This document shows positions 1 through 13,100 of a stretch of DNA of 64,000 nt, piece by piece. Position numbers and translations under genes: made by a program. The notes beneath the pieces were generated by a model that saw only the letters and a program-made list of their open reading frames with translations, ran no database searches and was not told the origin of the DNA. Source of the DNA: Phoenix dactylifera (lineage: Eukaryota; Streptophyta; Magnoliopsida; Arecales; Arecaceae); NCBI RefSeq assembly GCF_009389715.1, contig NC_052393.1, positions 3,410,001 through 3,474,000 on the forward strand, given 5' to 3'. Position 1 is the stretch's first letter; every line of letters starts with the position of its first letter.

Positions 1-1157
1 TCAGTTGCTGTTGGTGCTGGTGGAGATCATCGGCTTCTGTTTTATTTCGGAATGAGACATGGTGATGGTCTGGGGGATGAGGGGTGTGGTTGGTCGCCGG
101 CTGGGTGTCACGCTGGATGCGTGGCATTCGTCCCCGTCGCTTATGCCATAAAGACGGCTGTGGTGTGGATGAGGCTATTACCCTACCTTGGGATCATCAG
201 GACAAGGTAACAGCCCTTATTGGAATCAGGTGAGAGATAGCTCTTTATGTCTCCGCTAGCACTACGGTTAATTTTTAGGATAGATTTGTATAATTGGTGA
301 CTTCGCATAGCTTGGGCAGTGATAGACCTTCCGTGTTTTAATCTTTGTCTTCATAGATTTCATAGATGTGGTGCCCAAATCCACATGCTTGTTTCCCTAG
401 TTTTGGATAGGTTTGTTGACAAGGTAACAAAAATCACGTCTTTAGCAACCTGCTGATCTCTCAGCAAATCTGAAGGTGAATGCTAATTTTGACTTCATGC
501 TTGCTCTACTCCGTTATGATTGATGCATCTCATATTTCTTTTCATAGGTTAAGGTTTCTGTTTTTTTTTTTTCCCTCTCTTCTTGAGGTCTGCTGACCCC
601 ACTTTTGTACCTAAAGAGAAAGAAAAGTCACATCCTTTATATCATGCAAGCTCCGAAAGGTTAATATAAGTTTGGTAGGTTGAATCCCCAGAGCTGGATA
701 TTTCTTCTATTATTTTCTTTTGCTGATGGTCAGGTATTGCTTATTACATAATGTTGAAGGTTCTTCTATTAACAAGCAAAAGACGTATCTCGCAAGTTTT
801 TCCCATGTATAATGGCCTCTTGTATGTAGAAAACGTTGTAACAATGGGTAAAGGAACCAAAAATTTGAAAATAAAAATCACTTATATACATGATCGCCTG
901 CAACCAGATGCTTCAAATGTCATGAACAGATGTTGAAAAAAAACATGCATGCAGGTTATCAGTGAACAGCTAAAGTTTTTGTATCAAAAAAAAAAAAAAA
1001 GCTAAAGTTCTTGAGATTTAATTGAACAAACTTTTAATATCTTTCTTTTTTCTGATATCGATGTTCTGCATTGAATTTAGATCACCGAACCTTGAAACAG
1101 AGTCAAACACAATGTACTTATCACTCATGGTGGAAGTTGTACAAGTTAGGTGGTTTC
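1..1157. other. 3' flank of the LIN gene
   Basis: This stretch lies downstream of the stop codon of the minus-strand LIN gene and probably contains its 3' UTR in the part nearest 1157. It has short A and T runs, and no exon or known domain was recognised. A frame on the plus strand is open from base 1 to about 210, but it has no recognisable domain and its start lies outside the window, so it is not called as a gene. Confidence 0.5.
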
Positions 1158-4100
1158 TCACTCCAGAGCCCAAACCTGCAAAAGGAAATAATCATGCACC
1201 TAGCTAGCAGCACTAATCAAAAACTTTAACATTTCAATGAATATGGACTACAAAGAGTCAAACCTGAATCTTCCCATCAGCAGAACCTGAAAAGAGCAGT
1301 TCTCCATCAGTGTCTGACGCCACGGTTGTAACTTTTGTGTTTGCCCCTCCACCCACTTTAATTGAGGCAACTCTTGTGAGCCTCGCTCGCAACCAAACTT
1401 CAATGACCCCACATTTGGTTCCAGTGAACACAAAATCATTGGTCACATATATGCAGTGGATGTCCAATGCTGTGGAGAATGACCCTACTGGTGTTTTTGT
1501 TGACAATGAGAAAGCCTTCAATGCAAACTTACAATAGTGAGTAACGAATATCTATAACCAAATTTGCAACCAATTTAAAGTTCAAAGCATCATTGTTTTT
1601 TTTATTCTTAGAATTATCATCAGAATACTATTGGTGGTAAAACTCAAAGCAAGAATTAATTATCAGAATTTATATATTGGACAAGTTACCATCCAACAAA
1701 TTGGCCAGCTGCCATCAACATATTTGGAGCTATATCTGTGTAGCTTTACTTTTTGGGAATTTTGCAAAATTGCTCACTTTATGTGTTTTAGTAAACTCAG
1801 GCCATATTTATGTTGTTGCCTTGTTCCTGTTCTTGTTTTTGTTGTTGCTGATGTTGTTATTGTTCTCGTTGTTAGTGTACATTGTTTTTTATTTTATTTT
1901 ATGTTATTTTGCATAAATGGGACAATTTTGAAACTTTTGGGTGCTTTCAACTATTGGAGAACTTCAGCCACTCAACAGAAATGCGCATTCTTACAAAAAA
2001 AAAAAAGTGGCCTGAGTTTGCAAGAAAGAAAGTTAGCAAAATTTCTCTCTATTTCCCTTATTTTTTGGAAAGCTCAGCATCCAAAATGATGGTGACGGAT
2101 GGATAGTTTAATTATGGAAGCATATGCATAATAAATTTGAAAATGGCTCTCTAAAAGAGCGGATCTACCAGACACAATTGGACGTTATAATCATACACTT
2201 GCTGACTCAAGCAAGTAAAATGCAGCCTTTTACCAGATAGCCACCTAAAACACACCTTGCCAGATGTGCCATCAACAGAAGATCCACCAGCGAAGAGAAT
2301 ACCATCTTGAATGCACAAGGCATGAATAGTCTGCTTGCCAAGCAGCTTCCTTGTCCCGGAATAAAATGTATTTGATCTGCACTTGCGCAGATCTACTTCC
2401 TGCACATACATCCATTAACTAGTTCAGCACAAGTGCAATAAAATCTTGATAGGTTCATACTTCATAGCTAACTATATTTGCCCATTATAAATGTGTAAAA
2501 TGGAATCTAATAGATACGATTATATGCTTATTAGAAGTACACAAAATGGACAGGTAATTTTTACACTGCAAACTCTCAACCTGTTTGCACCCTCTTTGCA
2601 AGGGTGAGATCCTGGGTTCAGATATTAGTGGTGGCATCCTGAGAAAAGAAGAGGGGGGTGCGGGCAGGTATATCACAAATAACAGGGTGCTACATTTGAC
2701 TATGATAACACAGACAAGTATGAAAGTAAAATCAAGAAGAACCTGGATGCTGTAGCCAGAGCACCCACAGTATAGACTGTCTTCCATTATGGCTAAGCAT
2801 TTGACATTTTTGTTGAAGTTTACATGCTTTGGAGATCCATTCCAGTCATAAACCTGCAAAATCACAATTACTATTTAGGATACTCAGCCATGTTTGCCTC
2901 AATATATTGAAATGCTATCAAGAGCACTGACCTTAGCACCCGTTCCTTGAGATGTAAAACATAGAAGGTTAGCATTAGCGGCTAAGCAATTGACTGTATC
3001 TTTAGTGTCATGAACCTGAACAGGACGGATTTTGTCTGGCCCGATTGCCCAAACCTATGGATAGGACAGATATTAGCACCGGTTCCTTGAGATGTAAAAC
3101 ATAGAAGGTTAGCATTAGTGGCTAAGCAATTGACCGTATCTTTAGTGTCATGAACCTGAACAGGACGGATTTCGTCTGGCCCGATTGCCCAAACCTATGG
3201 GTAGGACAGACATTTAGAGATTATTTGCAAACTGTGCATGCGTCAAACTTAGTATCAAAATTTTAGTGGAGAAAACAGTTTTTAGTTACAGTACATCTGT
3301 CTACCAGAAGATTAGTTGGGTCTTGTAAGGGGTCGTTGGTTAAGTGGTGTCGCATTGACCGACATCAAGTATGAGTGGATTTGAATTCAATCATCATTAT
3401 ACGTCATACAAGGCATGCTAGATTTAAATAATAAATATAACGGTTTCACTATATTCACTTCATGCAAATTTCTTGGCATCTAACTTACAAGGAACTATCT
3501 AACTATTGTCCAAGTATTAAAAATTCTCACCAAATTTAGTGACTTCCTCGTTGAAGTTTACACCTGATCAGTTTCAAGTAGAACAAGCCAAGGATGCCAG
3601 TTTCAGTTATTTATAACCATATCTATAACTTCCAACTTAAGAAGAAAGTTATGCATTTGTGTACTTCTGCAAACTTTGAATATCATTCTGTTTAACTGTT
3701 ATGTGCTGATTAGCACCATATTAGATGAAATCCTTTGAAGACTAAGATAACTGACTTTTCTTATCATAATTTTGGGTAGTAGTATTTCGGTATTAATGAA
3801 ATTAACATTGAACTAAAATGAAGGTAGCTTCTTGTTTAATAAAATATTTTAATATTTACTTAAATAATATTCATGTAAATAAGATTTATCTTATTAGAAG
3901 TACACAATAAGATTTTATTGGGTGTATTCGTACTTGCACTGTATGAAGAACCCGCTAAAGCAAAAAAAAAAAGATTTATCTTTAGCAGAAGATAAGATTT
4001 ATCCTATCAACTCGTCGATTCAACCAACCTACTTAAGTGAACCAACATGCCTAGCCTATAATTAGATTCTAAGGAGTATAATCCATAAAGGAAATAGATA

Positions 4101-7100
4101 AAGGGTGAGTTCAGACCTTTTTGAGTGAGGAGGATAAGAAGTTGAGGGTTTGGTTTGCAACATATAGTAAGTAACTGACTTTACGTTTTGTGTTTATAAA
4201 TCTTGTAGTCCGTTCCAAGCTTCTTTTCTTTTCAAATTTGAAACCACATGATCTTTTCAAAATTTTTCTCTTTAAGCACCTTTACCAATCATACTAAGGC
4301 AAGGCATGCTAAATCGTACCCAACCAGATTGGTCGGTTACCGGCATGACTCGAGGGAGAGGGAGAAGGAAAGAGAGAAAGAGAGAGAGAGAGAGAGGCCA
4401 AGAGAGAGAGGGAGCCCTCATCAAAACAAAGGATCTCCTATTTTGCTTCGAAATAGGAGACCTTTTTTTTTTTGTTGTTGATTTTGAATTTTTGTTTCGA
4501 AATAGGAGACCTTTTTTTTTTTGCCAATGTCAATTCAAAATCGGCATAACAAAAAAAAAACTCGGATCTTCCTTTGTTGGTACGCTCTAAAACGGCACGG
4601 TACGGGCCCATATGGTGCCGAATCAGTGGCCGGCCGGTACCCCCTTCAATACCAGTTCGGCAAACCTTGATCCTCCGTTTAAGTTTTATGTTTTTTAATC
4701 TTGTCGTAAATTCCAAGCCTAGGGATTGTTTTGAATTATAATCAATGTGTAGAGATTCTTTGGAGTCTTCTAAATCTTGCACCAATTTGAAGGTGATGTG
4801 TTGTTTTAAAGTTTAATAGTTTGGATGATATTCAAAGCTTGGGGTTTATTAATGAAAATTTGGACACCATGAGTGGCTTTAGCTTTTGTTATGTTCTTTA
4901 TAACCTATGGTTACGTGCAAAGATCTTGACTTAATCTTCTTTAAAAATTTGGTTCCTAGGTTACTCTAAAATCATGTTTTGATTTCTATTTGAAATTATG
5001 AAATCACATGAGTTTTTCAAATTGATATTTTTGAGCTTTTATGTGTCTATTAACCTTAGATTATGTTCTTGTTGGAACCACTTCTACATCTGTTTATTTT
5101 CATTTGAGTTTTCAAATAAATGTGCCATACGGCATTGTGAAATTCTTTCAAATATAAAGAAATAATATTATATGCTGACCTATATCTAGGTAGTGTCTTT
5201 GGCCTCAATAAAATTATTGATGAGAGTGGTTATGGACTTTTGTCCAAGTGGTCTATGTGAACATCGATGATACATGCAGCCTTATCTGGTGCATATGTAC
5301 ATACATAGATAAGTATGTGCATGTGATGTACGTATGTATATATGTATGTACATACATATGTACGTATGTATATATGTATGTACATGCACATTTACGTGTA
5401 TATGTATGTATGTATATGTATATGTATATGTATGTGTATGCATATAAACTGGGTTCACCTGAAAGAGCAGTAATAGTTTATGTGGCCTCAAGCATATTTA
5501 AATGTTTATAAGAAATGTGATCTTATCTGAACTGTTTGAACTATCTTATGAACTTTTGTAACTTGCAAGACATTTGCTTTCATAGGAATTATATGAACTA
5601 TTTTGTTTTGGAAGTCCTTGCAAATTTATGTTTTGACCATTTCCTCATAGGAAAATTTTTGATTTTGGTATTTTACTATAAGTGGACCTACACATAAGCT
5701 TTCCAATTAATTCATGTGTTATATTTCAAAAGTCATCATTTTCAATGGGAACTAAATTCTTTTGACCATGCTAAATTTACTAAGCTATGTAGCTCAGTTA
5801 ATCTATCAGGCAATTTTTTTGAAGTAATTAGTGAGAGTAAACTAGACCTTTCTCAAAGAAAGAGGACTTTTGATGTTGCTTTTTGAAACTAGTGATTATT
5901 AAAGTGGCACCTATAAAATGATGACTTGTGCTTTTTTTATATTGAGGTATAGATTTATGTGAATAAGTTAAACTTCGAAGCTTTGTAACTGGATTTTATT
6001 TAAGATTATGTTTTCTGATATATCTTTAGTTATGTTCTATTCAATTATATATTGTCTCTCTTCAGCATGGTTTAACATTTGATGTTATTTTTTATCAACT
6101 ATGATAATCACACCATGGCATTTGAGTAAGCTCATCTCAGGCCAGGACGTTAATGATAGCTAAGCTTGTCGGTCAACATTATCAGAGCCTTGTCTTCACT
6201 TTCAATTGAGATCCTTTACTGGTGATCAAAAGATTTACATCCAGTACACCCAGATGAGCATCTTCTCTCATGCCCCTTGCACTCCCATGAAATGGAGAAA
6301 GGTCAATGGTACTTCAAACCAGAGTAGATGCATTTGTTCTTGTTAAAAAAGTGTGTATGATTATACAGGATGTCCAGAACTGATTTGTCTCAATTAGAAG
6401 AGAAGTGGATATATAAAATTGTGGGCTGATCTTGGTAAAAAAAATTACAGTTTACAAGCATCTTAAAGAATTCAGGATCAAGGATTGATACTTCGATTCT
6501 TGATTAGAGATCTTCAACAGGAAACAAATTTTTTATTCAAATCAAGAACTTGTGATGATGGCAATCACATACTTCATGTTGTCCTTGTTTATTTGTTGGA
6601 AGGTAATGTTTTTAGGCTAGAGGACAAAGGATAGGAAATTTGAGATGCTTTCTGCCTACTATGCCTGTTGGGTCAATTCCTACATGGAGAGTCCAAGTTT
6701 GGACCCAGCAACTATTAGCAGAGTAGCCAGCAGCAGTAGGCAGATCACTATATATGGACTTGCTACAGCAAAGGGAAGAGGATTGCCAATACAAAAGCTT
6801 GTCTTGAAATCGCTGTGGAAAACAAATCTGAAGTTTTAACGCAATGTTTTTCCACCCTAATTTTCACAGAACACCTTAATTGGAATCTTATTATATGTTA
6901 AAGAAACCTGGAATAAAGTATAAGCTACAAAATTGAGCACCACTCCCTTTTTTACCTTGCGCGCATAACCACATTCTTTAATCAGCTTCCTGCATCTCTA
7001 TATACTATAGTACATTAGTAAGTCACATAAAAATTTCTGTGCCACAAGACAAAAGAATTTGTACAATTCATTGTGCCAATGCAATTAACGGGGCCTCAGT

Positions 7101-10100
7101 CAAATCAGAAAGCACCAAGCTAGTGTTACGTTGGCATGAGGAACTTTGTGTGACTGGCTGGGACCATGTAGCATTTTTCTTCTTGATAACAAATAATATA
7201 TCTTTCTTTAAAATGGATAGTGACACCAATAATACCAAGGTCTTACTGTCTTACTCAAACAAGTCTGATAACAAATCATTTTGGAAAAAAATCACAATTT
7301 TAGAATGCAACAATGTCATGCTTCTAGTTTCTCCAGAACTTGTATTTCTTATACAAATACATCTTCAGAAAGGCATTTATGCAAGTTCCAGAATTTAGTT
7401 TTCTTTTTAATTTTGATGCATAATTCCTCCTTCCGTTTGACTCTTATCAAGTGGCATTTTAAATTCCCAAAAATCAGTGGCTTTATAAGTTGGAGCATGA
7501 ATAGGTACTTACTCGAATTGTTTTATCATGTGAACCACTATAGAGCTTGTCTCCTGAGGGTGGAATGTAGAGGCATGTGACCGCCTTTGAGTGTGCGTGG
7601 ACTTCCTGAATCAATTTCAAAACCCTCCTCCCAGTTTCCCACACCTAGGATACAAAATATAAAGCTCATTGAGCATGGAAATCATCAATCTGAAATCCTA
7701 TTAACCTTTCTATCTCTTCCATGTTAATCTAGTAAGCAATTTTATTGGTCAAACAAAGTGTTATTAGTTCACCAATAAGATAAAGTGAATCTGTTACAAG
7801 TTTAAGCAAATTACCAAATGACATCAAAGAAGAAGGATGGATTTGCTAAACATAATTATTAAAAAAAAAATTCCAGCAACGAAATGTAGACATTGTGTAT
7901 GCTAGTAGATACGTGCTGAGAGAGTACCTTAATAGTTCCATCAGAGTGGCTGCTAAAAAGCCAACCTTTTGAATATATCAATGATAGAACTTCACCATTA
8001 GCAATGGAGTCAATCTCAAATAGCTCAGTGCAAGAAAAGAACTCTGCCTGAAAAACAAGTGGCTTGGCTAAAGTAGAGCATTACTTGATTAAAAGAAATT
8101 TCAGAAAACACAGGTTATTCACTCACTCTGTCAACAGATGGCATGTTCATAATTGCTTTCAACAAATCTGCAACTGCTGATGAATGCCTCTTGAGCTTCC
8201 TCAAGGGCTTGCATATTTCTGGGGCATATATCTCAAATTTCCTAAGAGAATCTGAGATAATGTTATGGAAATGTCACAAGTACTGTTGAGGACGGCCAAC
8301 ATTGGAAAGTACTTTAAAAGAAATTCTTTTTAAGAAAAATGTTAAAAAAATAAAATAATTTTTTTCACCTGAATCAATAATAAAGCTTTTTAAAGCCAAG
8401 GTGGCAAGGACCTTCTCCTCAAGGTTCCTCGATGAATGGAGGACATTAATGAATTGATCAAGAAAGCAATTAGCTGCAATTGTTCTTATACCAGTATCAG
8501 GAAGACAACTAAGCATGTATGCGAGCCATGTAGCAATGACAAGGCATTTTTTTGCCATCTCCAAGGAATTGGTCGTAAGACATTGACCTAAAGCTTCAAA
8601 AATGGCTCCATCATCATGATTACAAAGAACAAATGCTACTCTTTTCTCCCAAGCGTTCATAGATTTCTCTTCCTTTTCCTACAACAATATGTTTCAGACT
8701 AGTGATGATTGAAGCCAACAAAAAAAAAAAATAGGAACAGGAAGGCTCTAAAAGAAGCAAATAGTTTAAAAGAAAGAATCAAAGGGACTACACCATCATC
8801 TCCACCATTTCAACAGATGTATCATCTAGAGTTTGTATCTTCTCTTCCTTCACTGATGTATCATAGAGATTATTAACTCCTGCAACCTTGAGTAACCATG
8901 CTTCGGTAAGAGGCTTCCCTGAGGAGTTTAGCCTCCCAGAAAGAGAAGTTAGCATATCTAGAGCCAGGCTCTGACAAATGGGAAAGTCTTTCCTTTTGAG
9001 AGCTTCAATTATTGCATCTATGGATTCTTCTCGGTACATGCTCATCTTTCGAGGTTCAACCTGTAAACCATAGTTATTGGAGTCAAAAATCAATTCAGCG
9101 GACTTTTTACACGCTAGTTGCAAATATCTTATCATTTGGCTTATACAAGAAATTGAAGCAGACCAAAAGATCAAGCTGGAGAAGAAGACCGGCAACTGCA
9201 GGTTGCTGCTCTATCGAGGCCATGTGAAGGTAGACTAGAAAGGTGTGCATTGTACTAAATGCTCCCTCATCTTTGATGATCTGCAAAATTTGATTGCAGA
9301 TTGTTCTCCTGAAGCAGCATTAAAAAAAAAACAATATTAATGCTATGGAGAGTATCCACAAGTTAAAATAGAGAAAGGAAAACACAGGGCTAGTGCAATA
9401 ATGTATCAATCAAGGTGAGCGGAACCATTCCGAACCGGGCAGTACGGAGCGTATCGAGCCGTACCGAAGGCGGACTGGGACGGTTCCGGCAACGGAAATG
9501 AAATCCATTAACGAAAGGAGAGAAGGAGAAGGAAAGAGAGGAAAAGAGAGAGCAAGCGGAGGAGGGAAGAAGAGGGAGAGGAAGGAAGAGAGAGGGAAGT
9601 GGAGGCCAGCCGGTGAAGGCCCGGCCTCCGCCACCCTCCTTCTCTCTCCCTCCCTCCCTCTCTCCCTCTCTCTTCCTCTCTCATGTTTGCCCTCTCTCCC
9701 ACCTCTATTGTATCGGTACGGGCAAGCACAGAATGGTATGGAGGCATACCGTTCTATGCTGCCGAGCAACCAGTCCAGGCCCCAGTTCCGGCACAACAGA
9801 CCATGGTATAAATCATTTTGTTACACACATGACTAATCAAAAGAAGACATAAAGATACATATATAAACATGACAGGTTAACTATCCAAGCAATACTTAAA
9901 ATCGGAGTATTCTTTTCAACAAATTTTCTATCTTGTGCATTACTTACAAAAACTTTTAAAATATTATAACAGAATGAAAATGTCGAGCAATACATGTTTT
10001 AGGCAAGAGGGTTTTATCTTCGAGATGGCAATCGTGTTTAACAATACAGAGAAAACAAGTATATTATATGTCTTTACATTACGATTCAAAACATGTGGCA

Positions 10101-13100
10101 GTGGGAAGAAGACTTTAAAATCAGTCCATGAAGCCCAAATCCAAATTCTTGAAAAAGCAGTTTTAGGATATCTAAAGTTTACATCAGTAGAACAAAAAAA
10201 AAGCATAAAACAGAAGTTGAGCAAACAAATTCTAATATATCATTCATAAGGACCGGAATTAAAAGTGTGCAGAGGCCCAGTGTACAATAACACACCTGTT
10301 CAAACAAACTAGCTCTGAGATAAAATCAATGCATATGCTTTTTGTGCTCTCATCTCCAGCATGAAACAATTCAAGCACCGGAGCTAATTCGACTCTGTTT
10401 GCTATTAAATATCTGCAGCCTTTATCAGCACGCATACAGCTTAGAAGTATGGATACAATGGAAACACGTCCTTCAGTTTGATCCATACACTTGATCAGAG
10501 CAGGAAGGCCATTTGCTGCAATAACACTCAAAGCATTACGTGACCGGCTACTCTCGTCTTCACCTAACAGGATCTGCTGTAATATTGTTACTGCAGCACC
10601 GTTGGGCTCCAACACCAAGCAGAAGTCATCCATCTGGTCATTTTTTTCCATTATTAACTGAACTAGGGATGGAATGAGGTTGTGACTCGAAAGCTGGGAG
10701 TATGTTGGCATCAGCTGGCAGATAAGAACAGCAGCTTCAGCCAAGCCATTAATAAGCAAAACAGCCAAGCAATCAAAATTAGTGTCTGCGCTGTTGAGTG
10801 TTTCACCTACAGTCTCATCTGCAGAAACAAGTTCTGACAGAACATAGATGGCTGCTCGAAGAGCCTCTCTGTTGGTTGAAGCTGATAGTATTTCAACAAA
10901 GCCATTAATAATTGTTGGTTTGGACAAATAAGCATGAATCCTTGGGTCAGTCCTTGAATCCTTCCATATCCTTGCTATTGTCAATACAGCTTCTTCGCAT
11001 TCTTGCAAGTCCTCAAAAGTGCATAGACACGAGGTATATGGCTTTAGCCCATTTAGAATTGTTTCACTCGCAGCTTGAGATATTATGCCAGTTGGAGATG
11101 TAGTGACTGCTGCTCTTGTAAATCGTTTGCACCTTCTCTCATTTTTTTTAGTATTCAGCCTTGTTTGAGCGAGAGGAGGACTAAAATTTGCTGAGGTTTT
11201 TGGCTCCAAAAAAAACTCCATGGAAGAGATTGGACTGACAGAAGCACTTGTGGTCTCAGAGTAAGAGAATTCTTGGGCAATATCAGGGTTTTGTTCCATC
11301 CATGATGCAATGAGTCGCTTCAGAACATAGTTGGTTTTAGGTAGAATAGTTGAAGAGAGAAGCTGACGAGTGATAGGACATGTCTTATTTCCTCTTTTTA
11401 TCCACTCTTGAATTGCTCTTCTCTCAAATGTTTGACCTGTCTCCAGAGTAACTGGATCACTGAAAAGCTGGCCTGTGATAGGGCAGACAAAGTCCTTTGG
11501 CGGTCTTGCTCTGCTGCGCATCAAACTATCAGATGAGCGAAGAGAACTGCTGCATCGGCTCATATCATCTTCACTCTCAATATGATGACTGCAAATTTCA
11601 AAATAAGATATATTATCCATATACTTATAAATGATGATGAACCTGTTAAGATAATTTATATTACTTTATTTGTCTTGGCTACCTGTCATTCAATAGATGG
11701 CTATTTTTACTTGCATGTGCCTTGGTCATATTACGTGTGCCACTGAAGTTGTTCCTGCAACTTCTCTGCAGTTTCTGAATTCAAAGCATAAGATGCAAAA
11801 AAGCCAAACCTTATAAACTCGGACTTCAATAATGAAAAAAATAAAAGATGGAGCAAGATTTCCAGTAACAATGACACAAAATCAATACCCCTTCACCGTC
11901 AGAGCCAATTGAACTCATGTTCAGGTCACTGTAATAATGTGGAGATGGCGATCCTGTTGGGCAATGACCAGACTGGAAATGGGGAAGTGGTTTGGGTTCT
12001 TTTGCGGGTTTTGGAGACAAAAGCTCTGGAGTAGATTTCGAGGAATCCAGAGGGGAGGTCGTCTCAGGAGGACTTGTAACATGACTGGATGAAAGGCGGA
12101 GGAGTTCCTTTGGTTTCTTTTCAGAAGAGACGAGTGGTTTTGGAGATGAAACTTTAGGAGAAAGCGATTTGGGAGAATCCACAGGAGAATAACTCTTTAG
12201 AAATGTGGATCGGTCCTTCATTCTAGATGAAAGAAACTTTGGTTTTCCATAGTCCATGTTTTGCCTCATGCTATTGAGAGGTAATTGTTTATCAATCATT
12301 ATTTCAGAATCTCTACTAACGTCACCGCCATCAGAATCATTGTCAGCTTCAGCTTCTTCAACTAAGGCACCCTAGCACAGAATGATGGAAATTTCAATTT
12401 GCAATATCCACGGATGCTAGAGACTAGATATCTATTTTGATGATAAAAAGATGAAACATTCGGAGCAAAAATTATGGGCATTACATTGATGATCTGTCCA
12501 CTTGATTTTTCCAGTTTCTCAGCAGAGCTTGGGTTTACGTTCATTCTGTAGAAATGCCAAAAGACAAATAAAAACAATGGAAAAAATGGAGAATTGTTTG
12601 ATTGCATTTGGACAAAATATCACGAATTCAAAACTGGAATGAGCAGGTACCATGTAACAACTAGAAAGTTTTCATCTGAATAAATAAAACGATGTAAACA
12701 AGGACTACAACATCATCATTTTACGATGAAATACGCCAACAAATACTAATTTCAAATATTCCATGATATTGGAATGAACTAGTTTTTGAGAAACTATATT
12801 ATATAACATCACAACATTGCATGCAAATCCATTCAAGAATGCAATTTACTTGAACAGTTACATTCTCTTTCTTACCGTTCAAATCGAAGAGATTTAACTT
12901 GGAGCACCTAGCTTGACCCTACCAACCCGATGGATGAATTGGAGACGTGGATACATGGTGGTTCAAATGATCAAATCAATATCTCATTGCAAGATTGCAG
13001 CCAGCGTCCCTTCTTCCTGAGATGCAATAGACGCTCGGCACTGGATTGCACCATCACAGACCACATGTCTCATATTCAGCAAGCTCTCATTGTGCTAAAA

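Larger units (their letters stand above)
3055..7512 (-). other. LIN intron 11, large and repeat-rich
   Basis: This 4.5 kb intron separates the first complete WD40 blades from the rest. It contains the dead exon copy B, a possible SINE near 3330, a dispersed repeat with a GA tract at 4310-4672 and a TATG/TACA microsatellite at 5326-5444. The remaining sequence, about 5450-7500, is AT-rich and shows no coding similarity that I recognise. Confidence 0.75.

Noticed and set aside
1-210. An open plus-strand frame at the window edge
   Set aside because: No recognised domain and the beginning is outside the window; could be chance.
2565-2640. A possible SINE B-box-like string (GATCCTGGGTTCAGAT) in LIN intron 13
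   Set aside because: No matching A box or tail at the right distance, so support is too weak.
5248-5511. Frames rich in Tyr/Met/Val/Cys over the microsatellite
   Set aside because: They are translations of TATG/TACA repeats.
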